A stretch of DNA of 64,000 nt, from contig CAWAWM010000002.1 in NCBI GenBank assembly GCA_963785765.1, positions 62,001 to 126,000 on the forward strand, given 5' to 3'. The notes beneath the pieces were generated by a model. That model was not told the origin of the DNA. It saw only the letters and a list, made by a program, of their open reading frames with translations, and ran no database searches. The DNA is from DATBGO01 sp963785765. GTDB lineage: Bacteria; Actinomycetota; Actinomycetes; Streptosporangiales; Streptosporangiaceae. Positions 8,720 through 17,599 of this stretch are shown here, piece by piece (positions within the stretch are counted from its first letter, which is position 1; every line of letters starts with the position of its first letter). Made by a program: the position numbers and the translations under genes.

Positions 8720-9280
8720 ATGTTGAAGTCATTCGGTACGTCCATGATCGTGCGTGGCGTCCTGGCCATCGCCGTCGGGATCATCGCGCTGGCCTGGCCT
8801 CAGGTCACGGTCCTGGCGCTGGTCATTCTGTTCGCGGTGTACGCGTTCATCGCGGCTGGCCTGGAGGCCATGCGGGCGTTCAGCAGCCGTGCCGCCGGGC
8901 CGGTGTTCGGGCATCTGCTGCTCGGGCTTGTGGACCTGGCGGCGGGCGTGATCGCCCTCGTCTGGCCGGGGCCCACCGCGCTGGTCCTGGTGCTGATCGT
9001 CGCCAGCTGGGCGGTCGTCACTGGTCTGTTCGAGATTGCCGCCGCTTTCCGCCGCAGCGAGGCGGCCGGGACACGGGCGCTATTCATCCTGGGCGGCCTG
9101 GCCTCGATCGCCTTCGGCGTCGTGCTGTTCGGCCGCCCCGGCGTCGGCGCGGTCACCCTCGCGCTGTTGTTCGGCCTGTTCAACCTGATCTACGGCGGCT
9201 GGGCGCTGGCCCAAGGCATCGAACTGCGTCACACCCAGCACACCCTGCACACCGCCGTCCACGAGCCGCACGCGGCCTGA
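8720..9280 (+). CDS. HdeD-like (DUF308) membrane protein
   Basis: 186 residues with six predicted membrane helices: MIVRGVLAIAVGIIALAWP, VLALVILFAVYAFIAAGLEA, GHLLLGLVDLAAGVIALVWP, ALVLVLIVASWAVVTGLFEI, ALFILGGLASIAFGVVLFG and LALLFGLFNLIYGGWALAQG. This is the complete DUF308 double-repeat layout. GAAAGGAAC precedes the ATG. It is a clear paralog of the proteins at 1-474 and 14083-14664 but less similar to them than they are to each other. A role in envelope or acid stress is inferred from the family. Confidence 0.88.
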   Translation: MLKSFGTSMIVRGVLAIAVGIIALAWPQVTVLALVILFAVYAFIAAGLEAMRAFSSRAAGPVFGHLLLGLVDLAAGVIALVWPGPTALVLVLIVASWAVVTGLFEIAAAFRRSEAAGTRALFILGGLASIAFGVVLFGRPGVGAVTLALLFGLFNLIYGGWALAQGIELRHTQHTLHTAVHEPHAA

Positions 9281-9310
9281 ACCACGCCTGGCCACGGCCA
9301 GGTTCGCCGT

Positions 9311-9348
9311 CAGTAGTTCTCCAGCAGAGCCCTGCTGGAGAACTACTG
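9311..9348. terminator. Perfect long hairpin downstream of hdeD-like gene
   Basis: CAGTAGTTCTCCAGCAG, loop AGCC, then the exact 17-base complement. It lies 30 bp after the HdeD-like stop. It lacks a T-tract, so it is either an unconventional terminator or the relic of an inverted-repeat element. Confidence 0.55.
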
Positions 9349-9412
9349 CGCGCCAGGCCATACCAGCGCCGCCAACGTCGCATGTCGCCGGGCAGGAACG
9401 ACGATCACCCGC

Positions 9413-9600
9413 TGGCCGACCGGGACGCGCAACCATTCCCGCTCGACGTCGTGTGGACCGGCACGAGGTGACCCGCGCTCTGGACGTGTTCACCAACGGG
9501 TGGAACGCCGGATCGACGTGGCAGAGCTGAATGCCGGACGTTTCTCAACGACGTCTCGCTCGGGATCTACGATGATGCGGTCCGCAGCCCGCGCCTCCCC
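9413..9600 (+). pseudogene. Diacylglycerol kinase remnant
   Basis: Nucleotides follow the intact lipid kinase (6052-6232) base for base with several single-base losses: GGGACGCGCAACCA, then GACGTGTTCACCAACGGG, then TCTCAACGACGTCTCGCTCG correspond to the GTRNHF, DAFTDG and LNNVSLGIYGDAV segments. At least three frame changes destroy the reading frame. No start or active-site P-loop remains. Confidence 0.7.
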
Positions 9601-9632
9601 CTCCCCAGGCACCTGCCCTGCGAGCGGCTATC

Positions 9633-12443
9633 TCATGAGGTTGAGAGGCCGGTATAGGTGACAGGATCTGGCCCGTCCTGCCCGGCGAGGGCGCGGACAA
9701 GCTGTGCGCGGTTGGTGATATCCAGCTTGCGGAACACCTTCACCAGGTGATAGTCGACCGTGTGCGTGCTGAGGAACAGCTGGGCGGCTATCTCTTTGTT
9801 CGAGGCGCCTTCGCTGGCCAGCCGCGCGATCTGTTCCTCTTGCGGGGTAAGCACGCCGCGGGAGCCCAGGTTTCGCTTGGTCACGCGTTCGCCGGTGGCG
9901 CGCAGCTCGGACCGGGCCCGGTCGGCGAACGCGTCCATGCCCATCGCGTCGAACATGCCGAAGGCGGTGCGGAGCTGGTCCCGGGCGTCACGGCGGCGGC
10001 GTCGGCGGCGCAGCCACTCGCCGTAGAGCAGCTGCGTCCGGGCCAGCTGTGGAGTGATCCGGCAGCGCTGCAGGTACTCGATGGCCAGCTGGTACTCGGG
10101 CTCGGCGCGGTCGTCCGCAGCGAGCAGGGCGCGGCAGCGGGCCAGCTCACCGAGGGCGTACTGTGTCCCGCTGGCCTGTACACGGGGCGAGAATGCCTGC
10201 AGCACCGCGGCTGCGGCCTGCCGGTCTCCGCAGCGGACCGCCGCCTCGACCAGGTCCACTTCGGAATCCCTGGTCACTACCGGCTCGTCCTCAAAGGCCC
10301 CGAGCCCGTGACGTAACGCTGGCTCGTAGTTGCCTAGGCTGAGTTCCAGCACGGCCAGCGCGCCGTGGGCCACGCGCATCGTGAGCGCGTCGCCCTTGTC
10401 AGCGCTATTGCGCAGGACCTGAGCGCCGAGCGCACGTGCCGCTGCTTCCCGCCCGCGCCAGGCGAGAACTTGCAGTTCGGCGTCGTCGAGGGCGTTGAGC
10501 TGCACACGGTCACCGGTCGCCACGACCAGCGCCCGTCCTTCAGCCACGGCCGCGTCAGCGTCCTCGAGGCGGCCCTCGGCCACGTCGTCGAACGTGCGGA
10601 ACGTGAGGGCCAGCAGCAGGGCCGTGACCGCCCCCCGCTCCCGCGCCTGCGCCACCCATCGGCGATTGAGATCGTGCCAGGCCACGTCGTCGTAGAGCGC
10701 CAAGGCAGCGAAGCAGACGACCATGAAGATCGCCAGGACGTCGTCCGGGATCGGCTGGTCACCGGTCAGCGAGCCGAGGGCACGGCGAAGGAGCCGGGCG
10801 CCGGCCTCGTCGTGATGGTCGGCCAGGGCCGCGAGGCCATCGAGCAGGAGGTCGCCGACAGTCGCTGGTGAGCCTTGCCGCCTGGGCGTGGCGCGGGCTG
10901 CTCGGAGGGCTTCGGCCATCCCGACGCCGAAGCGCCCGGCCCGGTGTGCGGTCCAGACCGCCTGGAGCAGGGTATCCCGGGCCAGGCGGCTGTCGTGCGG
11001 TGCGATCATCCCGGCCGCGTCGAGCAGGATCGCAGGCGTCTTAGGCGGGTCTCCCGTCGCGTCGGCAATCAGGCCCTCGAGCCGCCGGGCCTGCCCGGCG
11101 GCCAGCGGGTCGGCAAGATCCGGCATCGCCCGTTCCAGCATGAGCCGCGCGCCCGCTGGCTCGCCGGCCAGATGCATTGCCCGGGCGGCCTCCAGCCTTC
11201 GCCGCGCCCGGCGGCCTCTGTCTTGCGTGAGCTCGGCCGACCGCTCCAGGAACGCGGCGTCGCTGGCCCACCCGCCGCGGCTGCGGGCACGTTCAGCCGA
11301 CCGTTCGAGCTCGGCCGCGACCTGCTCGTTCAGGCCGGTCGCGGCTTCCGCGAGATGCCACGCCCGGCGGTCAGGATCGCGCACGGGGTCGATGACAGCG
11401 GCCAGCGCCTCGTGCGCGCGCCTGCGTTCCGGAGCCGGCGCGGCGTGATATGCCGCCGAACGCATCATGGGATGACGGAACTCGATCCTGGGCGCGAGTG
11501 TCAGCAGCCGTTCGGCGCCGGGAACCACCGCGGCCTCCGGGTTAATTCCCAGCTGTTCGGCTGCCCGCCAGGTCAGCGACGCATCCCCGGACGTCTCCGC
11601 CGCCGCCACCAGCAGCAGCGTCCGGGCGTCGTCCGGCAGGGCCCGGACCCGCGAGAGAAATAGCTGCTCCAGGCGGCCCCCGGAGCGCAGCGGCCAAGCC
11701 AGCGAAGCCGCGCCCGAGAGCTCCTCAGGTGCCAGCTCACCACCGAACTCAAGCACTGCCAACGGGACACCGGCCGCCTCCGCCACGATCCGCCGGGCGA
11801 CCCGCTGATCTAGCGCCTGACCCACGGAGGCGGCCAGCAGCTCATACGCGGCTTCGTCCGACAAGCGGCCGATCCTCCATTCCCGGAGCCCCTCCAACCC
11901 CGCCGCATGCGGCTCTCCGTCCCGGATGGCAAACAGCATCCCCACCCGGTCGGCGAGCAGCCGGCGCGCCACGAAACCGAGCACGGGGACCGAAGCGCGG
12001 TCCAGCCACTGGGCATCGTCGATTACGCACAGAACCGGTCGCTCAACCGCAGCCTCGGTGATAAGCGTCAGCGTCGCCAGGCCAACCAGAAACTGATCCG
12101 GCACCGCATGGGCCGCCAGCCCGAACACGGAGCCCAGCGCCTCCCGCTGCGGCGCGGGCAGGTTCGCCAGCCCGCTGTGGAACGGGTTCAGCAGCTGATG
12201 CAGCCCCGCGAAGCCGAGTTCCATCTCCGACTCCACCCCCGCCGCCCGGGCCACCTGCATATCGGCGGCGCTCTGCACTGCATGCTCCAGCAGAGCGGTC
12301 TTGCCGATCCCCGCCTCTCCCCGCAACACGAGGACACCGCTCAACCCGGTCCGTACGCTTGCGAGCAGGCGCTCAAGCTCACCGCACTCCTGCTCCCTTT
12401 CCAGCAACATCGTGAACTCATCCCGGTCCTGAGCCTGCCCCAA
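9633..12443 (-). CDS. LuxR-family AAA/STAND transcriptional regulator (LAL type)
   Basis: About 936 residues. The N-terminus has Walker A GEAGIGKT (residues 42-49) and a Walker B-like LCVIDDAQWLD near residue 145. The central 500 residues are alanine/leucine-rich helices of TPR-like type. The C-terminal ~65 residues are a LuxR HTH: LTPQEEQIARLASEGASNKE, then IAAQLFLSTHTVDYHLVKVF. This is the large ATP-binding LuxR (LAL/MalT-like) architecture, a cytoplasmic regulator that senses an effector through its middle region. The start may be GTG 12443 or the in-frame ATG at 12410. It is transcribed away from the DUF1345 gene. Confidence 0.9.
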   Translation of the reverse strand: MGQAQDRDEFTMLLEREQECGELERLLASVRTGLSGVLVLRGEAGIGKTALLEHAVQSAADMQVARAAGVESEMELGFAGLHQLLNPFHSGLANLPAPQREALGSVFGLAAHAVPDQFLVGLATLTLITEAAVERPVLCVIDDAQWLDRASVPVLGFVARRLLADRVGMLFAIRDGEPHAAGLEGLREWRIGRLSDEAAYELLAASVGQALDQRVARRIVAEAAGVPLAVLEFGGELAPEELSGAASLAWPLRSGGRLEQLFLSRVRALPDDARTLLLVAAAETSGDASLTWRAAEQLGINPEAAVVPGAERLLTLAPRIEFRHPMMRSAAYHAAPAPERRRAHEALAAVIDPVRDPDRRAWHLAEAATGLNEQVAAELERSAERARSRGGWASDAAFLERSAELTQDRGRRARRRLEAARAMHLAGEPAGARLMLERAMPDLADPLAAGQARRLEGLIADATGDPPKTPAILLDAAGMIAPHDSRLARDTLLQAVWTAHRAGRFGVGMAEALRAARATPRRQGSPATVGDLLLDGLAALADHHDEAGARLLRRALGSLTGDQPIPDDVLAIFMVVCFAALALYDDVAWHDLNRRWVAQARERGAVTALLLALTFRTFDDVAEGRLEDADAAVAEGRALVVATGDRVQLNALDDAELQVLAWRGREAAARALGAQVLRNSADKGDALTMRVAHGALAVLELSLGNYEPALRHGLGAFEDEPVVTRDSEVDLVEAAVRCGDRQAAAAVLQAFSPRVQASGTQYALGELARCRALLAADDRAEPEYQLAIEYLQRCRITPQLARTQLLYGEWLRRRRRRRDARDQLRTAFGMFDAMGMDAFADRARSELRATGERVTKRNLGSRGVLTPQEEQIARLASEGASNKEIAAQLFLSTHTVDYHLVKVFRKLDITNRAQLVRALAGQDGPDPVTYTGLSTS

Positions 12444-12731
12444 CCGTCAGCTAACCATCTCGACGGCCTGTGGCGGTAGGGACGTTTATCAGTAGTGAAT
12501 GCTTCGTGGCTTCGCAGGTCACCGTAGCCCCCGGCCAGCGGCAGGGTGCCAGGCAAAGACTGCGCAACGACCTGGGCCTGTACGCCGAGGAGTACGACGT
12601 CGCCGGCTGCCGGCAGGTCGGCAACTCCGGCGACCATGGCAACGTGTTGGCCGGCATCCTGTCGGCCATCATCGCCGGGGTTGTTCTGCCCGCGAATGAC
12701 ACGCCGGCAGGCGGTGGGCAACACTCAGGCG
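12444..12731. other. Divergent intergenic region
   Basis: About 290 bp between the divergent LuxR and DUF1345 genes. Short frames exist on both strands but none has a ribosome-binding site or recognisable family, so the segment is read as control region. Confidence 0.4.
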
Positions 12732-13415
12732 ATGAGCGGCGTTCCAGCACCCACCCTGTACCACCGATGGCTCGGCTGGCACGCCCCCGCCATGCGGCGG
12801 GCGATCACGGTATTCATCGCCGGGCTGATCGTCGCTGTCGTTCTCCTGCCGTTCGTGACCTGGGCACTGGCACTGACCGGCGGCTGGGACGCCGCCACGC
12901 TCACCTTCCTCCTGGCCGCCTGGCCGATCATTGTCCGAGCCGACAGCTCACGCGCGCCGCAGCTCGCCGCCCGGGAAGACCAAACCGAAGGCTCGGCCAG
13001 GGCGCTGCTGGTCGGGGCCAGCGTCGTTAGCCTGCTGGGGGCGGGTTACGCGCTGCACCTCGCGGAGCAGCACAGCGGCGCTCTGCGGGTGCTCCTTATC
13101 GGCGCCGCCGTGCTGACCGTCGCCTTGTCCTGGACCGTGATGAACACCGTCTACACCCTGCGTTACGCCGACCAGTATTTCCGGTCCAAGCCCAGCGGCA
13201 TCGCCTTCGGCACCGAGTACGGGCAGCAACATCCCAGCTACCACGACTTCGCCTACGTGGCCTTCACGATCGGCATGACCTACCAGGTGTCGGACACCAC
13301 GCTGCGCGACCCCCAGATCCGGCGCACCGTGCTTGCCCACGCCGTCCTGTCCTATGTGTTCGGCGTGGTCATCGTCGCGGGCTCGGTCAACCTCATCTCT
13401 GGACTGTTCCGCTAA
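12732..13415 (+). CDS. DUF1345 membrane protein
   Basis: 227 residues with five hydrophobic segments (AITVFIAGLIVAVVLLPFVT, TLTFLLAAWPII, LLVGASVVSLLGAGYAL, VLLIGAAVLTVALSWTVMNT and the C-terminal VLSYVFGVVIVAGSVNLISG). HDFAYVAFTIGMTYQVSDT is the signature of DUF1345, a family of integral membrane proteins of unknown role. The start at 12732 follows CAGGCG and precedes the first conserved segment. Confidence 0.85.
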   Translation: MSGVPAPTLYHRWLGWHAPAMRRAITVFIAGLIVAVVLLPFVTWALALTGGWDAATLTFLLAAWPIIVRADSSRAPQLAAREDQTEGSARALLVGASVVSLLGAGYALHLAEQHSGALRVLLIGAAVLTVALSWTVMNTVYTLRYADQYFRSKPSGIAFGTEYGQQHPSYHDFAYVAFTIGMTYQVSDTTLRDPQIRRTVLAHAVLSYVFGVVIVAGSVNLISGLFR

Positions 13416-13607
13416 CTCCGCCCGACCCCGTCACCGCGAACAGGCCGTCGTACAAGCGCCGGAGGACCGGGACGCTGCCGCGAGGGTTGGAGGCCGTTCG
13501 CGCTGCCGGTGAGTGACCGTTGGTGACCACCGTTCCGGCCTGTTGTGGCACGGACGTGGTCTCAGCCCGGCAGCTCAGTTCGCCAGTGTGGACGACGGAT
13601 AGTCGGG

Positions 13608-14090
13608 CTAGTAGCCACCAGTGATCGCTCGTCGCCGTATTACCCGCGCGGCGGTCCCGTTGATCAGCGACCCGATGGCGGCGCCGAGCACCAGGTTGAT
13701 GGCTGCGGTGGCCACCTTCTGGGACGGCGGGGCCGTGGTGCTGAACGGGTACACGACCGCGATCACGGTCGCCAGTCCGATGATCCAGGCGAAGAACATT
13801 TGCGGCCGCGGCGTGGTGAGCAGGAGCAGGTGCATGATCGCCGTCGCGACCAGCGCGGCGGCGGCGGCCGCGAACGCATACCCCGCAGTGGACGCATCGC
13901 CCCATGCGCCGTCCTGGCGCGGCGCCACGATGGGGATGTTGAACAGCCACCGGCATACCAGGATGCCGACCAGCGCTATCAGCGCCGCGACCACCGCCGT
14001 CGCCGCGCCGCCAGACCACAGCTGTCTCGCGTCTACCGTGCGGCCCGAGGAGCTTCTGCGCTCCGAGGGTGGTTCCTCATGTCTAGACAT
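13608..14090 (-). CDS. DUF6069-like four-helix membrane protein
   Basis: 160 residues with four membrane segments (AATAVVAALIALVGILVCRW, YAFAAAAAALVATAIMHLLL, MFFAWIIGLATVIAVVYPF, VATAAINLVLGAAIGSLING). The layout, with the hydrophilic RPQMFFAWI loop, resembles DUF6069 proteins of actinomycetes; function unknown. Its ATG overlaps the stop of the upstream HdeD-like gene (ATGTCTAG, 8 bp), so the two are translationally coupled. Confidence 0.7.
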   Translation of the reverse strand: MSRHEEPPSERRSSSGRTVDARQLWSGGAATAVVAALIALVGILVCRWLFNIPIVAPRQDGAWGDASTAGYAFAAAAAALVATAIMHLLLLTTPRPQMFFAWIIGLATVIAVVYPFSTTAPPSQKVATAAINLVLGAAIGSLINGTAARVIRRRAITGGY

Positions 14091-14664
14091 GGCTCAGGCC
14101 GCCTTCTTTTTCCGGCTTTCCCGGCCTGACGGAGTGCAGGGCCTTGCCGGTGCGGCGCAGCTCGATGCCCTGCACGAGCATCCAGATCCCGGCGATCAGG
14201 TTGAACAGGCCGAACAGCAGCGCGAGGGTGATCGCGCCGATGCCGGGGCGGGCGCACAGCACCACGCCGAACGCGATGGTGACCAGCCCGCCCAGGATGA
14301 GGATGGCCCGGGTCCCGGCCGGCTCGCCGGACCGGAACGCGGCGGAGAACTCCACCAGGCCGGCGATGACCGCCCATACGCCCACGATCAGGACCAGGAC
14401 CAGCGCGGTCGGCCCCGGCCAGGCCAGCGCGACCGCCCCGGCGGCCAGGTCGGCCAGCCCGAGCAGCAGGTGCCCGAGGACCGGGCCGGCGTTGCGGCTG
14501 CTGAACCCCCGCGCGGCCTGCAGCCCGGCGGCGAGGAACGCGTAGACGGCGAACAAGATGACCAGCGCCAGCACGGTGACCGAGGGCCAGGCCAACGCGA
14601 TGATCCCGATGATCACGGCCAGGATGCCGCGCGCGATCAGGGACGTGCTGAGTGACTTGAGCAT
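14083..14664 (-). CDS. HdeD-like (DUF308) membrane protein
   Basis: 193 residues, six membrane helices in the DUF308 double repeat (LIARGILAVIIGIIALAWP through FGLFNLIAGIWMLVQGIEL). GGAACC lies upstream of the ATG. It is the complete version of the gene cut by the left window edge: 14131-14490 and 1-360 form an inverted pair about 14 kb apart with near identity. It is cotranscribed with the DUF6069 gene. Confidence 0.9.
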   Translation of the reverse strand: MLKSLSTSLIARGILAVIIGIIALAWPSVTVLALVILFAVYAFLAAGLQAARGFSSRNAGPVLGHLLLGLADLAAGAVALAWPGPTALVLVLIVGVWAVIAGLVEFSAAFRSGEPAGTRAILILGGLVTIAFGVVLCARPGIGAITLALLFGLFNLIAGIWMLVQGIELRRTGKALHSVRPGKPEKEGGLSHV

Positions 14665-14727
14665 GACGGTTCCTTTCGGTTGTGTCGCTGCCGGGTTCCG
14701 GGGTGCCTCACCCCGCCGGGCCCGCTC

Positions 14728-14797
14728 TTGACACGATGATAATCATCACTGATGATTAATCACAAGAGTGATGGAGAAAATCATCAACCTGGTGTGA
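14728..14797. promoter_or_regulatory. AT-rich palindromic control region upstream of hdeD
   Basis: This patch contains GATGATAATCATC (14735-14747) and TGATTAATCA (14753-14762), two adjacent palindromes built from the same TGAT/ATCA half-sites. On the minus strand TTGTGA-17 bp-TTATCA gives a possible promoter for hdeD; on the plus strand TTGACA starts at 14728. ATCATCAACCTGGTGTGA at 14780-14797 repeats the element seen at 8523. A dimeric regulator site is likely, but the regulator is unknown. Confidence 0.6.
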
Positions 14798-14875
14798 GGA
14801 GCCGATCATGACGACACAGCCCATCGGCACGCGTCGGCCAGCGTCCTTGCCCGGATGGTGTCACGGCTATGCCGG

Positions 14876-14921
14876 TCAGCCGGTGACGTGGAGCTCGGCG
14901 CGCACGTCGATGACCCGCCGA
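14876..14921 (-). pseudogene. BON-domain 3' end remnant
   Basis: Reads RRVIDVRAELHVTG followed by a stop, against ARGVIDVRDNLQVTG-stop in the intact triple-BON protein. Only these ~15 codons survive; further upstream similarity stops. It is a relic of a second BON gene in the same relative orientation to an HdeD gene. Confidence 0.6.
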
Positions 14922-15010
14922 TCACAGCAGGATCCGGGGGTAAGAGTTCACCAAGACCGGCTCAAGATGCAGTTTCCCGGAGTCTCGGCGGGACCTGGGA
15001 TGCGGGTCAG

Positions 15011-16149
15011 GTGAGCTATGAGCAGCCGCCGCGAGGCAGGCTAGCGCGCCTGTTCGAGGCGGCCGACCGGCGCCACGTCCCGCTGCGGACCATCCTGGTT
15101 TCGGCCGTGGTGGTCGTCGCTATCTACGTGGCCGGCAAGCTGATCTACCTGCTGCGGGACATCGTGGTGCTGATGCTCGTGGCGGGGTTCACCGCGATGC
15201 TGCTCAATCCGGCCGTGGCTAAAGTGCAGCGGCGGGTCCCGCGCCGGGGTCTCGCCGTGACGATCGTCACGCTCTTGGCCGCGCTGGTCTTCATCGGCCT
15301 GGCCGCGGCGTTCGGCGTGCCGCTGGTGAACGGGACCACCCACCTGGCGGACCGGCTGCCCGGCTACGTCGCCAGCGCGCAGCACGGCAGGGGCTGGATC
15401 GGCCACCTCGTGGCCAGGTCCCACATCCGGAGCTGGGTGCAGCGGAACACGCCCAAGCTGGCCGGCTACGCCCAGTCGCTCAGCAAGCGGCCCTGACCGT
15501 CGGCAAGGGCGCGGTCTCCCTGATCATCGAGCTGTTCACGCTCGTCGTCCTGGTCCTGCTCCTGCTGCTCGAGGGCCCGAAGATGTGGAACTGGACGCTC
15601 GGCCAGATGACCCCGGGCCACCGGGCCACCGTCACCCGGGTAGCGGGCGACGTCAGCCAGAAGGTCACCGGGTACATGTTCGGCAACCTCCTGACCTCGC
15701 TCATCGCCGGGATCGTGGTGTTCGTGACGCTGCTGATCCTCGGCGTGCCGTTCCCGCTGCTGTGGGGCCTGTGGGTGGCCTTGGTGGACTTCCTGCCGAT
15801 GATCGGCGGTGCCCTGGCCGGCATCCCCACCGTCCTGTTCGCGTTCATCGCCCAGGGCCTCACCGCGGGCATCGTCACCGCGGTCGTCTTCGCCGTCTAC
15901 ACCCAGATCGAGAACCACGTCCTGAACCCGGTGGTCATGGGCAAGACGGTGCGGATCAGCCCGCTGCTCGTGTTCATCGCGGTGCTGGTCGGTGCCTCGA
16001 TCGGCACCCTGATCGGCGGCATATTCAGTGGTATCGTCGCGGCGCTGCTGGCCATCCCGACGGCCGGCGCGCTGCAGGTGCTGGTCAAGGAGGTCTGGCA
16101 GGCCACCGCCCCGGACCAGCCCCAGGAATCCCCGGGCGCCCGCGGCTGA
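15011..16149 (+). pseudogene. AI-2E-family transporter, single-base frameshift
   Basis: The first 161 codons from GTG 15011 carry two helices (TILVSAVVVVAIYVAGKLIY, IVVLMLVAGFTAMLLNPAVA) and stop at 15496. The next frame continues seamlessly with ALTVGKGAVSLIIELFTLVV and the family core LLWGLWVALVDFLPMIGGAL, IENHVLNPVVMGKTVRISPL and IGTLIGGIFSGIVAALLAIP. Together this is a complete ~380-residue AI-2E/YdbO-type permease with one base missing near AAGCGGCCCTGA (15486-15494). It is either a recent pseudogene or a sequencing error. Confidence 0.85.
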
Positions 16150-16607
16150 GCCTGCAGACGAGTACGGTAACCCTGCCGGTCAACACTGCCCCCACCCGAC
16201 CGCCCAGGCCAGCGACCTGAACTGACGACCGGTATCGACCCGCTCTGCTACTGATAACTGGGTCCCGGCGGGCGCGCGGAGCGACCTGGCCTGAGTGTGG
16301 CGCGGCCGGTGCAAAGACTCCCCATCCCGCCGCCTGCCCGGCGGGCGCTGGACGGCATTAAGGAGCCGAAGAAGTGCTTCGTGATCGGCGGCGGCGGGAG
16401 ATGGAGGATCACTTCGAGTGCCCGTGGAGCCTGTCCGGTCCATCCCTTCACTTGAGATCCAGGGCGCCAGCGGCCTTTGCCCTCGTAACGCTGGCGGCGG
16501 TGCACTGGTTTCATGAGTGCTGGCCGGGTGTTCACGCGGCTTGTTCGCGTCACCATCCCGGGATTGCCGACTCCACGGCAGGTGTTCTGGCGGAAAGGCG
16601 GGATCCG
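16150..16607. other. Intergenic, no gene seen
   Basis: About 460 bp without a supported frame. The long open frame that runs into the next gene from 16374 lacks a ribosome-binding site and has Cys/His/Trp-rich composition unlike its downstream part. Confidence 0.4.
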
Positions 16608-17102
16608 GTGACAAGCAACTATGTACGCGTTACCGGGCTAGCCGACCTGTTCACCGAGGCCAGGGAGCTGTCGGTCAGGACGCTGATTTTCGACGTGGAA
16701 CCACTGGTCGCGCCCTGGCACGGCAGCCAGGAATCACTTGACCAGGGCATCGCGCGCATCCTCGGCGACGTCAGGACGGTCCCGTCAGTGCGCGTGGTGA
16801 TCTTCGCGACCAACTCGGGCCGCCGCCCGTCCGCCGTCCCGGCCTGCGACGGCATTCAGGTCAGGTACCTGGCATCCGCCGGGAAGCCGCTGCGGACCGC
16901 GCCGTACCACGACCTTCCCCGGCCGGGCGCCGTGGCAGGTGATCAGCTCCCCACCGACGGGATACTCGCCTATCGGCTGGGGTTTACGTTCCTGCACTAC
17001 GCGCCGAAGCTGACCGGCGTTCCGCTCGGGCCCGGGCTCATGCATCGCTGGGGCGAGCTGGTGCGCCCGGTGCTGTTCCGGCGGTCGGCCACCGACCGTT
17101 GA
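16608..17102 (+). CDS. HAD-superfamily YqeG-like protein with altered active site
   Basis: 164 residues from GTG 16608 (preceded by AAAGGCGGGAT). VRTLIFDVEPLVAPWHG corresponds to motif I of YqeG-type HAD phosphatases, and GDQLPTDGILAYRLGFTFLH to motif III plus the helix after it. Motif I normally reads D-x-D-N-T; here it is D-V-E-P-L, so the second aspartate is replaced by glutamate. The motif II Thr/Ser region (IFATNSG) is present. It may act on a phospho-lipid or phospho-sugar, or may have lost activity. Confidence 0.65.
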   Translation: MTSNYVRVTGLADLFTEARELSVRTLIFDVEPLVAPWHGSQESLDQGIARILGDVRTVPSVRVVIFATNSGRRPSAVPACDGIQVRYLASAGKPLRTAPYHDLPRPGAVAGDQLPTDGILAYRLGFTFLHYAPKLTGVPLGPGLMHRWGELVRPVLFRRSATDR

Positions 17103-17464
17103 CTACAGTCACGGCGCAGCGGTATCGCGCGGCGTCGGACCGGCGCGCCAGCTGAACACAGCATCATCGCGGCCCGGGCGGACAAAGCGTGCCGTCCGGA
17201 CTGGTTCGCGCTCCTCCGGCTGGCCGGCAGGCGGAGTTCGGGCTGCCAGGGCGACGCGAACGCTACGTCGGCGACCGTCGGTAGTACCGAGAACGAAACT
17301 GCCGAAATCACATGAACGTCATAGGCTGGCCATCCAGTCCGGGACCGCTCGCCCTGGAGTGTGTCGGCGGCTGCCCGCAGCGAGCTGAGCGGGATGCCGG
17401 TGCTGCGGAGGAAACGGGCATCCGCAAGACGGCGCTGCCTGACGGCGGTCGGGCAGGCCGGCGA

Positions 17465-17560
17465 CATGGAAGGCTTTGCCAAACGGGCCCGGGCCGAGCT
17501 ACTCGCCATCGGCGGGCGTGCCCGTGGCGCGGCGTGGAGACCGAGCGCGCTCATCCTCAG
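17465..17560 (+). pseudogene. Possible LuxR/LAL linker remnant
   Basis: Reads GFAKRARAELLAIGGRARG, which resembles AFADRARSELRATGERVTKR, the linker just before the HTH in the large LuxR protein at 9633-12443. No HTH follows. It is short, so chance similarity cannot be excluded. Confidence 0.3.
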
Positions 17561-17599
17561 AAGCCCGCCTGAGTCGCCGGACCCCGGCCGTTGAAGGCC

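Noticed and set aside
12470..13030. Plus-strand frame running into the DUF1345 gene
   Set aside because: Different frame from DUF1345, no family match, and its second half is a shadow of that gene.
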